Assembly: GCF_004798585.1 (NCBI RefSeq)
Contig: NZ_PPXQ01000005.1
Coordinates: 186,001 to 250,000, forward strand
Source: Massilia sp. Mn16-1_5
Lineage (GTDB): Bacteria; Pseudomonadota; Gammaproteobacteria; Burkholderiales; Burkholderiaceae_D
Direction: 5' to 3'
DNA length: 64,000 nucleotides
Part shown: piece by piece, positions 25,157 through 32,920 of the stretch
Numbering within the stretch: the stretch's first letter is position 1
Layout: the number at the start of each line of letters is the position of its first letter
The notes under the pieces: generated by a model
The model's database searches: none
Seen by the model: the letters and a program-made list of their open reading frames with translations, nothing else
Told to the model about the DNA's origin: nothing
Position numbers and translations under genes: made by a program

Positions 25157-25212
25157 AAGCAGACCCGTCGCGCACTAGCCGGCTTCAGGCGCGCGGGTGA
25201 GTCTTGAAAAAA

Positions 25213-25404
25213 TCAGGCGGTGGTGTTGATCTTGTTGCCCAGGTGAGCTGGCAGGTTCTGCGGCGGCTGGATGCCTTCCAGGAGCTGGCTCATGTGCTGC
25301 TTCTGCATGTCCTGCTGCTTCTTCAGCATGGTCATCCCGACCTCCTGCTTGGTGCCGGTTTCGGCGATAGTGGTTGACAGCTTGGCGATGGCGAGGACGT
25401 CCAT
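25213..25404 (-). CDS. Putative motility protein, YjfB family
   Basis: 63 residues from ATG 25404, which has AGGAG six bases upstream. The opening MDVLAIAKLSTTIAETGTKQ followed by VGMTMLKKQQDMQ matches the YjfB-like family of short proteins tied to flagellar regulons. A sigma-28-type promoter lies at 25434-25460, inside the end of mobB, so the gene can be transcribed on its own. No biochemical role is known. Confidence 0.82.
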   Translation of the reverse strand: MDVLAIAKLSTTIAETGTKQEVGMTMLKKQQDMQKQHMSQLLEGIQPPQNLPAHLGNKINTTA

Positions 25405-25423
25405 GGGGATCTCCTGATAAGGG

Positions 25424-25987
25424 TTATCCTCCATTAACGGCTTGTTTTTTGGAAACTTTAGCGTCGCACGCCATCCATTCGACGAGCCAGCGCAACACGT
25501 CTTCCGGTGCGTTCAGGTCCAGCCAGGCACGCTCGCATCCGGCAGGCGCCGGCGCGTCCGACGCGACGGCGACCACCAGCGGATCCTCAGGGTGCAGCGG
25601 CGCCCGTCCGAGCGCGGGCCGCCAGACCTCGAGCTTGGGCAGCGGCTCCCATTTGTAACCTTCGACCAGGGTCAGGTCGGCCGGCGCCAGGCGTGCCAGC
25701 TGCTCGGCCAGCGGCGGCTCGGCCGCGCCGCGCAGTTCGCGCAGGATGGCATAACGGTAGGGAGAGGCGATCATCACCTCGGCCGCCCCGGCCATGCGCA
25801 GGCGCGCGCTGTCCTTGTGCGGCGGCTCGAGTTCGATGTCGTGGTGGCTGTGCTTGACCACGTTCACGCGCAGCCCGCGCGCGGCCAGTTCGGCGATCAG
25901 GTAAGCGAGCAGCGTGGTCTTGCCGCTGCCCGACCAGCCGACCACCGCCAGGACCTTCGGGCCCGCGCCCGGATCAGTAGCCGACAC
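25424..25987 (-). CDS. mobB: Molybdopterin-guanine dinucleotide biosynthesis adapter MobB
   Basis: 187 residues from GTG 25987, overlapping the end of gspB by 14 bases. The P-loop GWSGSGKTT is at 17-25, followed by [20 protein letters not shown], the block typical of MobB. It binds GTP and assists MobA in attaching GMP to molybdopterin, though it is dispensable in E. coli. Its place in an exeA-gspB operon is unexpected; mobA and moa genes are not in the window. Confidence 0.88.
   Translation of the reverse strand: MSATDPGAGPKVLAVVGWSGSGKTTLLAYLIAELAARGLRVNVVKHSHHDIELEPPHKDSARLRMAGAAEVMIASPYRYAILRELRGAAEPPLAEQLARLAPADLTLVEGYKWEPLPKLEVWRPALGRAPLHPEDPLVVAVASDAPAPAGCERAWLDLNAPEDVLRWLVEWMACDAKVSKKQAVNGG
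25434..25460 (-). promoter_or_regulatory. Sigma-28 (FliA) type promoter of the YjfB gene
   Basis: On the minus strand: TAAAGTTT, 11 bases, GCCGTTAA. The -35 is the exact consensus and the spacing is exact; the -10 differs from GCCGATAA at one base. It lies within the last codons of mobB, 30 bases before the YjfB start. Confidence 0.85.
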
Positions 25988-26786
25988 GGTAGCGGGTGCC
26001 CCGGTAATTCATGACGGCATACTTCGGCATCAGCCGCTCCAGCACCAGGCCGGGCGCCAGCTCTTCGCCTTCGCGGCGCAGCGTCTTGTCGACCAGCAGC
26101 AGGCGATCGGCCGGATTCGGCGAATAGATGTAGCCGCCCACCGTCACCTTCGGCACCTCGCGCTGGATGGACTCCGGCAGCTGCTGCAGCGTGCGCAGGT
26201 TTTCCTCAAGCACCGGATCGGGTGCACGGACCGGAGCAGGCGCTGGCTCGGGTGCGCGCACCGGTGCGGGCAGGTAGACCGCTTCCGGAGCCGACCCGGG
26301 ATCAGCAGCGGGTGCCGGCGCAGCCTTGCGTGGCGTCGGAGCCAGGGCCGGCCGGGGCGCAGGTGCCGGCGTGGCCACGGGCGGCGGAACCGGCGCCGCC
26401 TGCGTGGTCGGTACCTGGACCGGCGCCGCCTGCGCGGCCGGCGTTGCCGGAACCGGCGCAGGCGCGCTCGGTGCTGGGGCCGCTGGTGCCACGGCGGCAG
26501 GCGGCGCGACGCTCACCGCAGGCGCAGCCGGCGCCGTCTGCACCGGCGTCGTTCCATTTTGCGCCAGCACGGCAGGCTCTCCTGCCGGCGTCTTCGCCCG
26601 CCACACGAGCCCGGCTGCGATGCCGGCGACGAGTACGCCCGCCCCCAGCCCGATCAGCAGCGGCTTGCGGTTCACCGTGTTCGGCGCGGCGGAAATGGGA
26701 ACGGGAGCCGGCGTATGGATGTCGGGCGCATTGCCCAGCTGGCGCTCGGCTTGCGCCTTCTTGAGTGCTTCGAGGATGTACGACAT
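25974..26786 (-). CDS. gspB: General secretion pathway protein GspB
   Basis: 270 residues. The N-terminal [18 protein letters not shown] helix is the signature of GspB/ExeB. A membrane helix (about 37-60) is followed by a long Ala/Pro linker and a C-terminal GspB domain with [20 protein letters not shown]. With ExeA it helps type II secretion secretins pass and settle in the peptidoglycan layer. It begins directly at the exeA stop (26787), so translation is likely coupled. Confidence 0.88.
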   Translation of the reverse strand: MSYILEALKKAQAERQLGNAPDIHTPAPVPISAAPNTVNRKPLLIGLGAGVLVAGIAAGLVWRAKTPAGEPAVLAQNGTTPVQTAPAAPAVSVAPPAAVAPAAPAPSAPAPVPATPAAQAAPVQVPTTQAAPVPPPVATPAPAPRPALAPTPRKAAPAPAADPGSAPEAVYLPAPVRAPEPAPAPVRAPDPVLEENLRTLQQLPESIQREVPKVTVGGYIYSPNPADRLLLVDKTLRREGEELAPGLVLERLMPKYAVMNYRGTRYRVGY

Positions 26787-28379
26787 TCAGTGTCCCGTCC
26801 CGGCGGCGGCGAGCAGGCGCGGCTCGGCGACGCCGCTCAGCTGGTTGAGGCGCATGTAGGTGCGCGGTCCGGCAACGCCGTCCGCCTTCAGGTTGTTCTT
26901 GGTCTGGAACGCGCGCAGCAGGTCGCGGGTACGCGCATCGAAAGGCTGGTTGGCAGCGGGCGCGGTGGACTTGTTCAACTGCGCCAGGCGCGCGCCGAGC
27001 CAGTCGACATCGAGGCCCTGGTCGCCCGGCGCCAGGTTGTCGCGGAAGGCGCGCGGCATCTTCCAGAAGGTCGTGTATTCGCCGGTAAAGCGCGGCACCA
27101 GCGCGGCCAGTTCGACCGTTTCGCGCTTGCCGTTCGCCAGCAGGGTCACGCTGCGCTCGTCCATGCCGGCCAGCACGGCATAGCTCGTCGTGCGCCCGTC
27201 GCGCAGGGTGATCACGGCCGGCCGGTCGAGCTGGCGCAATTCGTAGATGCCACCGCGGCCCGCATGGCAGCGCAGGTCCAGGCGGAAGGCGACCTGGCAG
27301 GGTTCGCCCGCCGGCAGGCTCGCGTTCCACAGCGAAGCCAGCGAACGCAGCGCCGCGGCCTCGTCGGCATGAGCGCGCGGCAAGCCGGCGGCCGTGGACC
27401 TGACGGCAGCCGCCGGCACGATCGCCCCTTTCGCCTCGGCCTGCGGTGCCGGGGCCTTCATTTCCTTGTGCGGCAGCACCTGCCAAGCGGCAGCAGCGCT
27501 CAGCGCGGCGCCCGCCAACAGGCCACCTGCCACCAGCGGCCAGCGCGCCGTCCGCGCCGGTGCCGGCGTTTCGCCGGCGAACACTTCCTCGCCCGCCTTG
27601 CGCAGGATGGTGCGCGTCACCTGCCCGCTGTTTTCGACATAGGCGCCCAGCAGCGCGCGATCACAGAGCAGGTTGATACGGCGCGGCACGCCGCCTGTGA
27701 GGCGGTGCACGGCCGGCACGATCGCTTGGGGGAACACGGGTGCGCCCTGCGCGCCGGCCACCGCCATCCGGTGCGCGATGTAGGCGCCCGTCTCCGCCTC
27801 GGACAGCGGCCCCAGGTGGTAGCGCGCGATCACGCGCTGGGCCAGCTGCTCCAGCTCGGGACGCGCCAGCATGCTGCGCAGTTCCGGCTGGCCGATCAGG
27901 ATGATCTGCAGCAGCTTGCGCTCGCTCGTCTCCAGGTTGGTCAGCAGGCGCAATTGTTCGAGCACGTCGGGCGCCAGGTTCTGGGCCTCGTCGATGACGA
28001 GCACGTTGTTCAGGCCCTCGGCATGCGAGGCCAGCAGATAGGCGTTGATCGCATCGACGTAGCCCTTCACGCCCGCGCCGCCTGGCGTGGCGATGCGGAA
28101 CTCTTCGCAGACCGATTGCAGCAGTTCGGCCACGCTCAGCTTCGGATTGAAGATATAGGCGAGCCGGCAATTCTCAGGAATCTGTTCGATGAAACAGCGG
28201 CAGACCGTGGTCTTGCCGGCGCCGATCTCGCCGGTGAGCAGGACGAAGCCGCCGCCGCTGCCGATGCCGTACAGCAGGTGCGCCAGCGCCTCGCGGTGGC
28301 GCTCGCTCATGAAGAGGTAGCGCGGGTCGGGGGCGATCGAGAACGGCGCCTGCTTCAGGTTGAAGAAATTCGTGTACAT
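26787..28379 (-). CDS. exeA: ExeA/GspA-type AAA ATPase with peptidoglycan-binding domain
   Basis: 530 residues from ATG 28379; the reading frame runs further up but the family start MYTNFFNLKQAPFSIAPDP is clear. Walker A GEIGAGKTT is at 50-58 and Walker B VLVIDEAQ at 126-133. A membrane helix near 275-295 is followed by a periplasmic part with a C-terminal peptidoglycan-binding repeat (FDARTRDLLRAFQTKNNLKA). The ATPase works with GspB in secretin assembly. No other type II secretion gene is in the window. Preceded by two unknown genes with which it forms an operon. Confidence 0.9.
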   Translation of the reverse strand: MYTNFFNLKQAPFSIAPDPRYLFMSERHREALAHLLYGIGSGGGFVLLTGEIGAGKTTVCRCFIEQIPENCRLAYIFNPKLSVAELLQSVCEEFRIATPGGAGVKGYVDAINAYLLASHAEGLNNVLVIDEAQNLAPDVLEQLRLLTNLETSERKLLQIILIGQPELRSMLARPELEQLAQRVIARYHLGPLSEAETGAYIAHRMAVAGAQGAPVFPQAIVPAVHRLTGGVPRRINLLCDRALLGAYVENSGQVTRTILRKAGEEVFAGETPAPARTARWPLVAGGLLAGAALSAAAAWQVLPHKEMKAPAPQAEAKGAIVPAAAVRSTAAGLPRAHADEAAALRSLASLWNASLPAGEPCQVAFRLDLRCHAGRGGIYELRQLDRPAVITLRDGRTTSYAVLAGMDERSVTLLANGKRETVELAALVPRFTGEYTTFWKMPRAFRDNLAPGDQGLDVDWLGARLAQLNKSTAPAANQPFDARTRDLLRAFQTKNNLKADGVAGPRTYMRLNQLSGVAEPRLLAAAGTGH

Positions 28380-28383
28380 ACTG

Positions 28384-28854
28384 CTAGCGGCCTGGCGGAA
28401 GAGGTTTATACCTCGCGCAGTATATTTTGGATTTGCCCTGGTGATAAGCGATGACGCTGCTGGCGCTCGATACGCGCAAGGGAGTTTGCGATGCGTCAGC
28501 CGGCTTGTGGCGTATCCCGACGGCGCCGTGGATCGCTTCTTCGAGCTCTTCCGGCTTGGCATCGACGACCGCGGCGATGAAGACCATGGCATTGGTGTCG
28601 TCGCTGACCATCAGTTCCTTGACCTGCTTGCCCCACAGCGTGGCCTCGCCCTTGAACCAGAAGGCGCCGCCCTCGTGTTTGGTGGAAGGACCGAAGGCGG
28701 TGCTCAGATACGAATGGAAATAGGCGTTGTCGAGCTGGCTGCGGCACAGCAGCGCGCTGCCGATCACGGGGCCGAAGGTCGAAGGCGCTGCTTGCGCCAC
28801 GTTGCCGGCCAGTGCCAGCAAGGCCATGCCGACAGCGCGAACGGGGCGCGTCAC
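28384..28854 (-). CDS. Exported protein of unknown function ahead of exeA
   Basis: 156 residues from GTG 28854, which overlaps the stop of the preceding gene as GTGA. Signal peptide about 1-22 (ends AQAAPS). The mature part has two cysteines (ALLCRSQLDNAYF and KIYCARYK) that could form a disulfide, and a FWFKGEATLWGKQV segment. I do not recognise a family. It ends four bases before exeA, so translation coupling suggests a periplasmic partner for the ExeA-GspB complex or a neighbour maintained by chance. Confidence 0.75.
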   Translation of the reverse strand: MTRPVRAVGMALLALAGNVAQAAPSTFGPVIGSALLCRSQLDNAYFHSYLSTAFGPSTKHEGGAFWFKGEATLWGKQVKELMVSDDTNAMVFIAAVVDAKPEELEEAIHGAVGIRHKPADASQTPLRVSSASSVIAYHQGKSKIYCARYKPLPPGR

Positions 28855-29036
28855 AGCTTCGACAGCCAGTCGCGGTTCGCGGCGATCTTTGCCTTGGCCG
28901 AGGCCGGCAAGGCTTCGTAGCAGCCGGGATGCTGCTTCAGCGCATGTTCGCGGACCTCTTTCTCGAGGCCGTTCACGATAAACACATAGACGGTGGCGCC
29001 TTCGCTGTTCTTGCGCGTGCCCATGTAACGAATCAC
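28851..29036 (-). CDS. Small protein of unknown function, first gene of the exeA operon
   Basis: 61 residues from GTG 29036, which has AGGAGG five bases upstream; an internal ATG at codon 5 is less well placed. The sequence starts MIRYMGTRKNSEGATVYVFI and ends SAKAKIAANRDWLSKL: mixed beta then helical, cytoplasmic, with one cysteine. No family recognised. The GTGA overlap with the next gene marks it as real and co-translated. Confidence 0.7.
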   Translation of the reverse strand: MIRYMGTRKNSEGATVYVFIVNGLEKEVREHALKQHPGCYEALPASAKAKIAANRDWLSKL

Positions 29037-29099
29037 TCTATCCTCCTGTTTGACCGCCCATTATGACAGGTACGGCCCGCCGCAGTCCTCGCGGACGCT

Positions 29100-29924
29100 T
29101 CAGGCCGCCGTGGGACGCACCGGCCGCCAGGCCGTACTGTTGTCTTCGAGCCACGCCTGGATGAGATGGCGGTTGTCGTGCTGCCAGGGGTGAAAGCGCG
29201 GCGAGAAGTAGTCCAGTCCCGGCTTGAGCAGGTGTCCGGCCAGGCCCTTGCGGCCAAACCAGAGTGTCAAGGCGCTGCCCCAGGTGCGCGGCTTGAACAG
29301 CAGCCCGTCGCGCCGCAGGTTGAAGCAGGTCTGCAGCCAGGTCTCGAAGGCGAACATGAGGCTGACGTGCACATACCAGAGCACGCGGCGCCAGTAGCCG
29401 CCGCCGGCCGCGCGGTAGGCGTCGAAGGCTACGCCCTTGTGCTCGGTTTCCTCGACCGCATGCCAGGTCCAGACGCGATGCATGTGCGGCTCGGCGCCTT
29501 CCAGCCAGTGCGGATGGCGCAGCACGCCGTCGGCCAGCATCGCCGTGTAGTGTTCGAGCGCGCAGGTGATCGCCAGCTGGTTGAGTACCCCCATGCGGTC
29601 GATCCGCGCAATCCGCTTCCTGGTCGCGGCCTCGCGCGTGTAAGGCAGGCCCTGGCGTTCCAGTTCCTTGTTGTACTGCACGTGGATGTAGCGGTGTGTC
29701 GCTTCCTGGCCGACGAAATCCTTGACCTCCTCGCGCAGGACCGGGTCCTGCAGGCATTCCTGCGGCACGGCGCGCACGGCGTCGATGAACATCTGCTCGC
29801 CGAGCGGAAAACTCATCGACAGCGCGTTGAACAGCTGGGTGCGGTAGGCATCGCCGCCATTCCAGTGGCGCCCGAAGCCTTGTGCAAGGTCGACGTCGAG
29901 TTTCCGGACAGTCAGGGTGGACAT
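29100..29924 (-). CDS. Metal-dependent hydrolase of the PF10118 type (ferritin-like)
   Basis: 274 residues. Helical protein with spaced Glu/His motifs: EATHRYIH, CALEHYTAM and WHAVEETEHKGVAFDAY, the pattern expected for a two-iron centre in this family of predicted metal-dependent hydrolases. A hydrophobic segment near 185-205 (VLWYVHVSLMFAFETWL) may contact the membrane. The reaction is not established for the family. Gene stands alone, 60 bp upstream of the exeA operon start and divergent from the GIN-domain gene. Confidence 0.82.
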   Translation of the reverse strand: MSTLTVRKLDVDLAQGFGRHWNGGDAYRTQLFNALSMSFPLGEQMFIDAVRAVPQECLQDPVLREEVKDFVGQEATHRYIHVQYNKELERQGLPYTREAATRKRIARIDRMGVLNQLAITCALEHYTAMLADGVLRHPHWLEGAEPHMHRVWTWHAVEETEHKGVAFDAYRAAGGGYWRRVLWYVHVSLMFAFETWLQTCFNLRRDGLLFKPRTWGSALTLWFGRKGLAGHLLKPGLDYFSPRFHPWQHDNRHLIQAWLEDNSTAWRPVRPTAA

Positions 29925-30062
29925 GCGTTTCCTTTCGCGCCGTTCAGCGCCCGTTTTTGCGCATTGATACCGTTATTTTGCACGTCCATCGGCTGGACTG
30001 CACGCACGGCTTCGCTTTCGCTTACTGTAGGCGCCTATGATCACAAAAACAACAGGGACATC

Positions 30063-31394
30063 ATGAACATCAAGCACACGGCCCTCGCCGCCCTCTTCCT
30101 CTGTGCCGGCTTCACCAGCATGCACACGGTCTCCGCCGACGAGCGCCGTGCCCCCGTGACGGTCGAGAAACGCGCCGTCACCGCCTTCAACGCCATCGAG
30201 CTGAGCGGCCCGTTCCGCGTCATCGTGACCGAAGGCGCGCCGCGCCTGGAAATCTCGGGCCAGCCGAAGCAGCTGGCCGACATCGAAACTGAGGTGCGCG
30301 GCAGCACGCTGGTCGTGCGCAAGCGCTCGCGTTCCGACTTCGGCTTCCATTGGGGCAAGCGCGACGAGGCGCCGGTCGTGGTGCGCATCAATGCCACCGC
30401 CCTGAAGTCGCTGGCCAACAGCGGCAGCGGCGACGTCGAGCTCGACGGGGTAAGCGGCGAGCGTTTCGTCCTGAACTCCAGCGGTCCGGGCGACATCCGC
30501 GCACGCGGAGCGGCGCGCGCCTTCGAGGTCAAGAGCAGCGGCAGCGGCGACCTCGACCTGCGCGAAGTAAAAGCGGGCAATGCCGCGCTCACCATGTCCG
30601 GCCCCGGCGACGTGCGCCTGGGTGCCGTCGACAACGAACTGGCGGCGCGCCTGAGCGGCTCGGGCGACCTGGAAGCGACAGAATTGCGGCTGACGCGCGC
30701 CCTGGCCGAGATCAGCGGCCCCGGGAATGCGACCCTGCGCGGCAGTGCGCGCGAACTGCGCCTGGAAGCCAGCGGTTCGGGCGACCTCGACGCCTGCGAC
30801 ATGCAGGTCGAAAAACTCAGCAGCGTGCAGCGCGGACCGGGCAATGCCTGCGTGGCCGGCACCATCCGCCAGTTCGAGGCCGAAGTACATGGCTCGGGCG
30901 ACCTCGAGGCGCGGGGCCTGCAGGCTGGCCGCGCCGTGCTGCGCATGAACGGCCCCGGCAACGTGAGCCTGAGCGGCACGGTCGACGAGTTGCGCGCCGA
31001 CCTCAACGGTTCCGGCGACCTCGAAGCCGACGGCTTGAACGTGCGCAACGCCACGATTGACAGCAACGGCCCCGGCGACGTCGCGCTGGCCCGCGTCACC
31101 GACACCCTCGACGCCTCCTTGCGCAGCTCGGGCGGCCTGCGCGCCTCGGTCGACGGCAAGCGCGTGCAACTCAAGATGCGCGGCCCTGGCAGCGTCGAAC
31201 TCGACGGCCGCGCCGAGCGCATCAGCGCCGAACTGACCGGATCGGGCACGCTGCAGGCGCGCCGCCTGACCGTGCGCCAGAGCGACATCAACGTGCGTGG
31301 ACCGGGTAGCGCGACGGTCAATCAGGTGCGCGACGGCGGTGGACGCGATGAGCTGGTGCAGGTCGCGCGTGGCGGGCGGCGCCAGGCGGATTGA
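30063..31394 (+). CDS. Secreted GIN-domain (DUF2807) beta-solenoid protein
   Basis: 443 residues from ATG 30063; the frame is open far upstream but that part is antisense to the previous gene. Signal peptide about 1-25 (ends VSADER). After a head region (FNAIELSGPFRVIVTEG), sixteen rungs of about 19-23 residues follow, whose turns alternate strictly between GSGD-type and GPG(D/N)-type from about residue 120 to 425. Known GIN or 'head GIN' adhesin-like proteins are usually about half this size. Probably a surface or periplasmic solenoid; binding partner unknown. The last 20 residues are Arg/Asp-rich and outside the repeat. Confidence 0.85.
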   Translation: MNIKHTALAALFLCAGFTSMHTVSADERRAPVTVEKRAVTAFNAIELSGPFRVIVTEGAPRLEISGQPKQLADIETEVRGSTLVVRKRSRSDFGFHWGKRDEAPVVVRINATALKSLANSGSGDVELDGVSGERFVLNSSGPGDIRARGAARAFEVKSSGSGDLDLREVKAGNAALTMSGPGDVRLGAVDNELAARLSGSGDLEATELRLTRALAEISGPGNATLRGSARELRLEASGSGDLDACDMQVEKLSSVQRGPGNACVAGTIRQFEAEVHGSGDLEARGLQAGRAVLRMNGPGNVSLSGTVDELRADLNGSGDLEADGLNVRNATIDSNGPGDVALARVTDTLDASLRSSGGLRASVDGKRVQLKMRGPGSVELDGRAERISAELTGSGTLQARRLTVRQSDINVRGPGSATVNQVRDGGGRDELVQVARGGRRQAD

Positions 31395-31509
31395 GCTTTG
31401 TTATCAGCACGGCACGTGGCCTGGAAAACCGCGTGCCTGTTGGATGCTCGATCTGCTCCTTACGGCACGACGCAGCATCACCGATGGTAGCGATTGTTCT
31501 TGCGGATCT

Positions 31510-32025
31510 TCATTGAATCCGCCCTTGCATGTCCTCGCGCTTCGCCGCCAGCCGCCAGCGCAACAGCCCCGACGCGCCCATCAGGTAGTAACCCGCAACC
31601 ACGCCCAGGATTCCCATCGTCAGCGGGCTGCTGCCGAACGCAGGCAACTGCTGCGGGCCCAGGGTCGCCATCTCGAACAGGCGGTACAGCACGCGCACGA
31701 TGAAGATCGTGGCGACGAGCATGCCGATCGGCGCATACGGCGTGTAGAAGTAATCGGCACCCACGCGTTCGAAGCGCACGCGGCGCAGGGCCGCGAAGCC
31801 GAGCGCGGCGCCGGCCGCCGTCCCGCCGAGCAGCGTCGCCAGCGACATCGGCTGCTTGACCAACATGACGATCAGCGCCAGCAGCAGCGTGGGAAGGAAG
31901 CTCACGCCGAACCAGTGGCGCCACATTCGCGATTTCTGGCGCACCGTCAGGCGCTGCACCCGCTTGTAGACGCGCCAGGCGATCAGGGGCGTGGCGGCGA
32001 GCATGATGATCTGTGTCTGGGTCAT
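31510..32025 (-). CDS. Multi-pass membrane protein, CcdC/DUF1453-like
   Basis: 171 residues from ATG 32025. Four membrane helices can be seen (about 5-20, 40-60, 65-85, 110-130 and possibly one at 143-160), with TPLIAWRVYKRVQRLTVRQK and RVRFERVGADYFYTPYAPIGMLVATIF. The pattern resembles CcdC/DUF1453 proteins, whose role is unknown. It lies 43 bp after the HTH regulator gene on the same strand, with a palindrome in the gap, and may belong to the same operon. Confidence 0.65.
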   Translation of the reverse strand: MTQTQIIMLAATPLIAWRVYKRVQRLTVRQKSRMWRHWFGVSFLPTLLLALIVMLVKQPMSLATLLGGTAAGAALGFAALRRVRFERVGADYFYTPYAPIGMLVATIFIVRVLYRLFEMATLGPQQLPAFGSSPLTMGILGVVAGYYLMGASGLLRWRLAAKREDMQGRIQ

Positions 32026-32045
32026 GGACGGAGTATCACTTATTT

Positions 32046-32060
32046 TTTCCAATTTGGAAA
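32046..32060. promoter_or_regulatory. Palindrome TTTCCAATTTGGAAA between HTH gene and membrane-protein gene
   Basis: A 15-base near-perfect palindrome (arms TTTCC/GGAAA). Could be an operator for the downstream gene; there is no U-tract for termination. Confidence 0.35.
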
Positions 32061-32068
32061 CAAAAGGG

Positions 32069-32305
32069 CTAGTCCATATCCGGACCGTCGTCGTGCGGAC
32101 TGCCGGGAACATAACGGATGATGTCGCCGGGCTGGCATTCCAGCCGCTCGCAGATCTTCTCCAACGTCGAAAAACGCACCCCCTTCACCTTCCCCGACTT
32201 GAGCAGGCTGAGGTTCTGTTCGGTGATGCCCACGTACTGCGCCAGCTCCTTCGATTTCAGCTTGCGCTGGGCCAGCAGGACATCGAGCTCGATCACGATC
32301 GCCAT
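32069..32305 (-). CDS. XRE/YozG-like helix-turn-helix regulator
   Basis: 78 residues from ATG 32305, which shares a base with the stop of the DUF2975 gene (TAATG). The HTH covers LAQRKLKSKELAQYVGITEQNLSLLKSGKVKGVRF, then LEKICERLECQPGDIIRYV, the usual ending of YozG-like regulators. Pairing with DUF2975 is a recurrent arrangement; the HTH protein probably controls its own operon through the palindrome at 32864. Confidence 0.88.
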   Translation of the reverse strand: MAIVIELDVLLAQRKLKSKELAQYVGITEQNLSLLKSGKVKGVRFSTLEKICERLECQPGDIIRYVPGSPHDDGPDMD

Positions 32306-32856
32306 TACACGAAGCCCTCGTTGTCTTCGGCAAGCCGGCGCGCCTCGTGCATCATCGAGGCGACCACGAAGAACAGGGCGCAGATCAGCACCAGCATCAG
32401 TTCTTCCGAGGAGACGCCGACGTTCACCGCCCGGGGCGGGCCGCCGGCGACCAGGCGCCAGACGACAACACGCAAGGCTGGCTCGAGCACGGTCAGCGTC
32501 AAGGCGCCCAGCAGCGAGGCGGCGAAGGCCTTCATGTGGCTGACTGTCTCCAGCGCGAACATCCGCCCGCCGGCGCAGGCCCGCAGCATGCGGTCCAGGC
32601 GGAGAAAAGCATAGCCGAGCAGCAGCAAGGCAGGCAACGCGCACAAGGCGCCGCTCCAGCGCAGGCCGGGCGCGAGGCTTGTGACGGCGCCCTCGCCCAT
32701 ACCGCGTGGGCTAAAGGTGACGGCGACTGGCCCGAGCTGCGTGGCCTCGGGCAGGATCCAGGACAGGATGAAATATAGCAGCTGCAGCAGCGCCAGCACA
32801 CCCGCGATGGCCCGCACGACGCGGACGTGACGCGTCATTGACTGATCGTTATTCAT
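32305..32856 (-). CDS. DUF2975 membrane protein
   Basis: 183 residues with four membrane helices (about 13-33, 65-85, 108-130 and 150-170) and the family stretch ALPALLLLGYAFLRLDRML with GGRMFALETVSHMKAFA. DUF2975 proteins are typically coded with a small XRE regulator, as here, and are of unknown function. Translation is coupled to the regulator by the TAATG overlap. Confidence 0.85.
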   Translation of the reverse strand: MNNDQSMTRHVRVVRAIAGVLALLQLLYFILSWILPEATQLGPVAVTFSPRGMGEGAVTSLAPGLRWSGALCALPALLLLGYAFLRLDRMLRACAGGRMFALETVSHMKAFAASLLGALTLTVLEPALRVVVWRLVAGGPPRAVNVGVSSEELMLVLICALFFVVASMMHEARRLAEDNEGFV

Positions 32857-32863
32857 TGTTTTA

Positions 32864-32880
32864 TTATCGTTTTACGATAA
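32864..32880. promoter_or_regulatory. Palindromic operator candidate TTATCGTTTTACGATAA
   Basis: A perfect inverted repeat with 7-bp arms and a TTT spacer, just before the DUF2975-HTH operon and between it and the divergent hydrolase gene. A likely site for the HTH regulator. Confidence 0.55.
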
Positions 32881-32890
32881 GTTTTTATTC

Positions 32891-32903
32891 AATGACAATC
32901 ATT
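32891..32903 (+). promoter_or_regulatory. Fur-box-like sequence upstream of the lipoprotein hydrolase
   Basis: AATGACAATCATT matches the core of the Fur consensus (AATGATAATCATT) in 12 of 13 positions, and the wider 19-base window in 14. It lies 18 bases before the ATG, over the likely promoter. Confidence 0.55.
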
Positions 32904-32920
32904 ATATAACAGGAGGCAAG

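Noticed and set aside
29166-30062. Upstream extension of the GIN-domain reading frame
   Set aside because: It is antisense to the metal-dependent hydrolase gene; the signal peptide at 30063 marks the real start.
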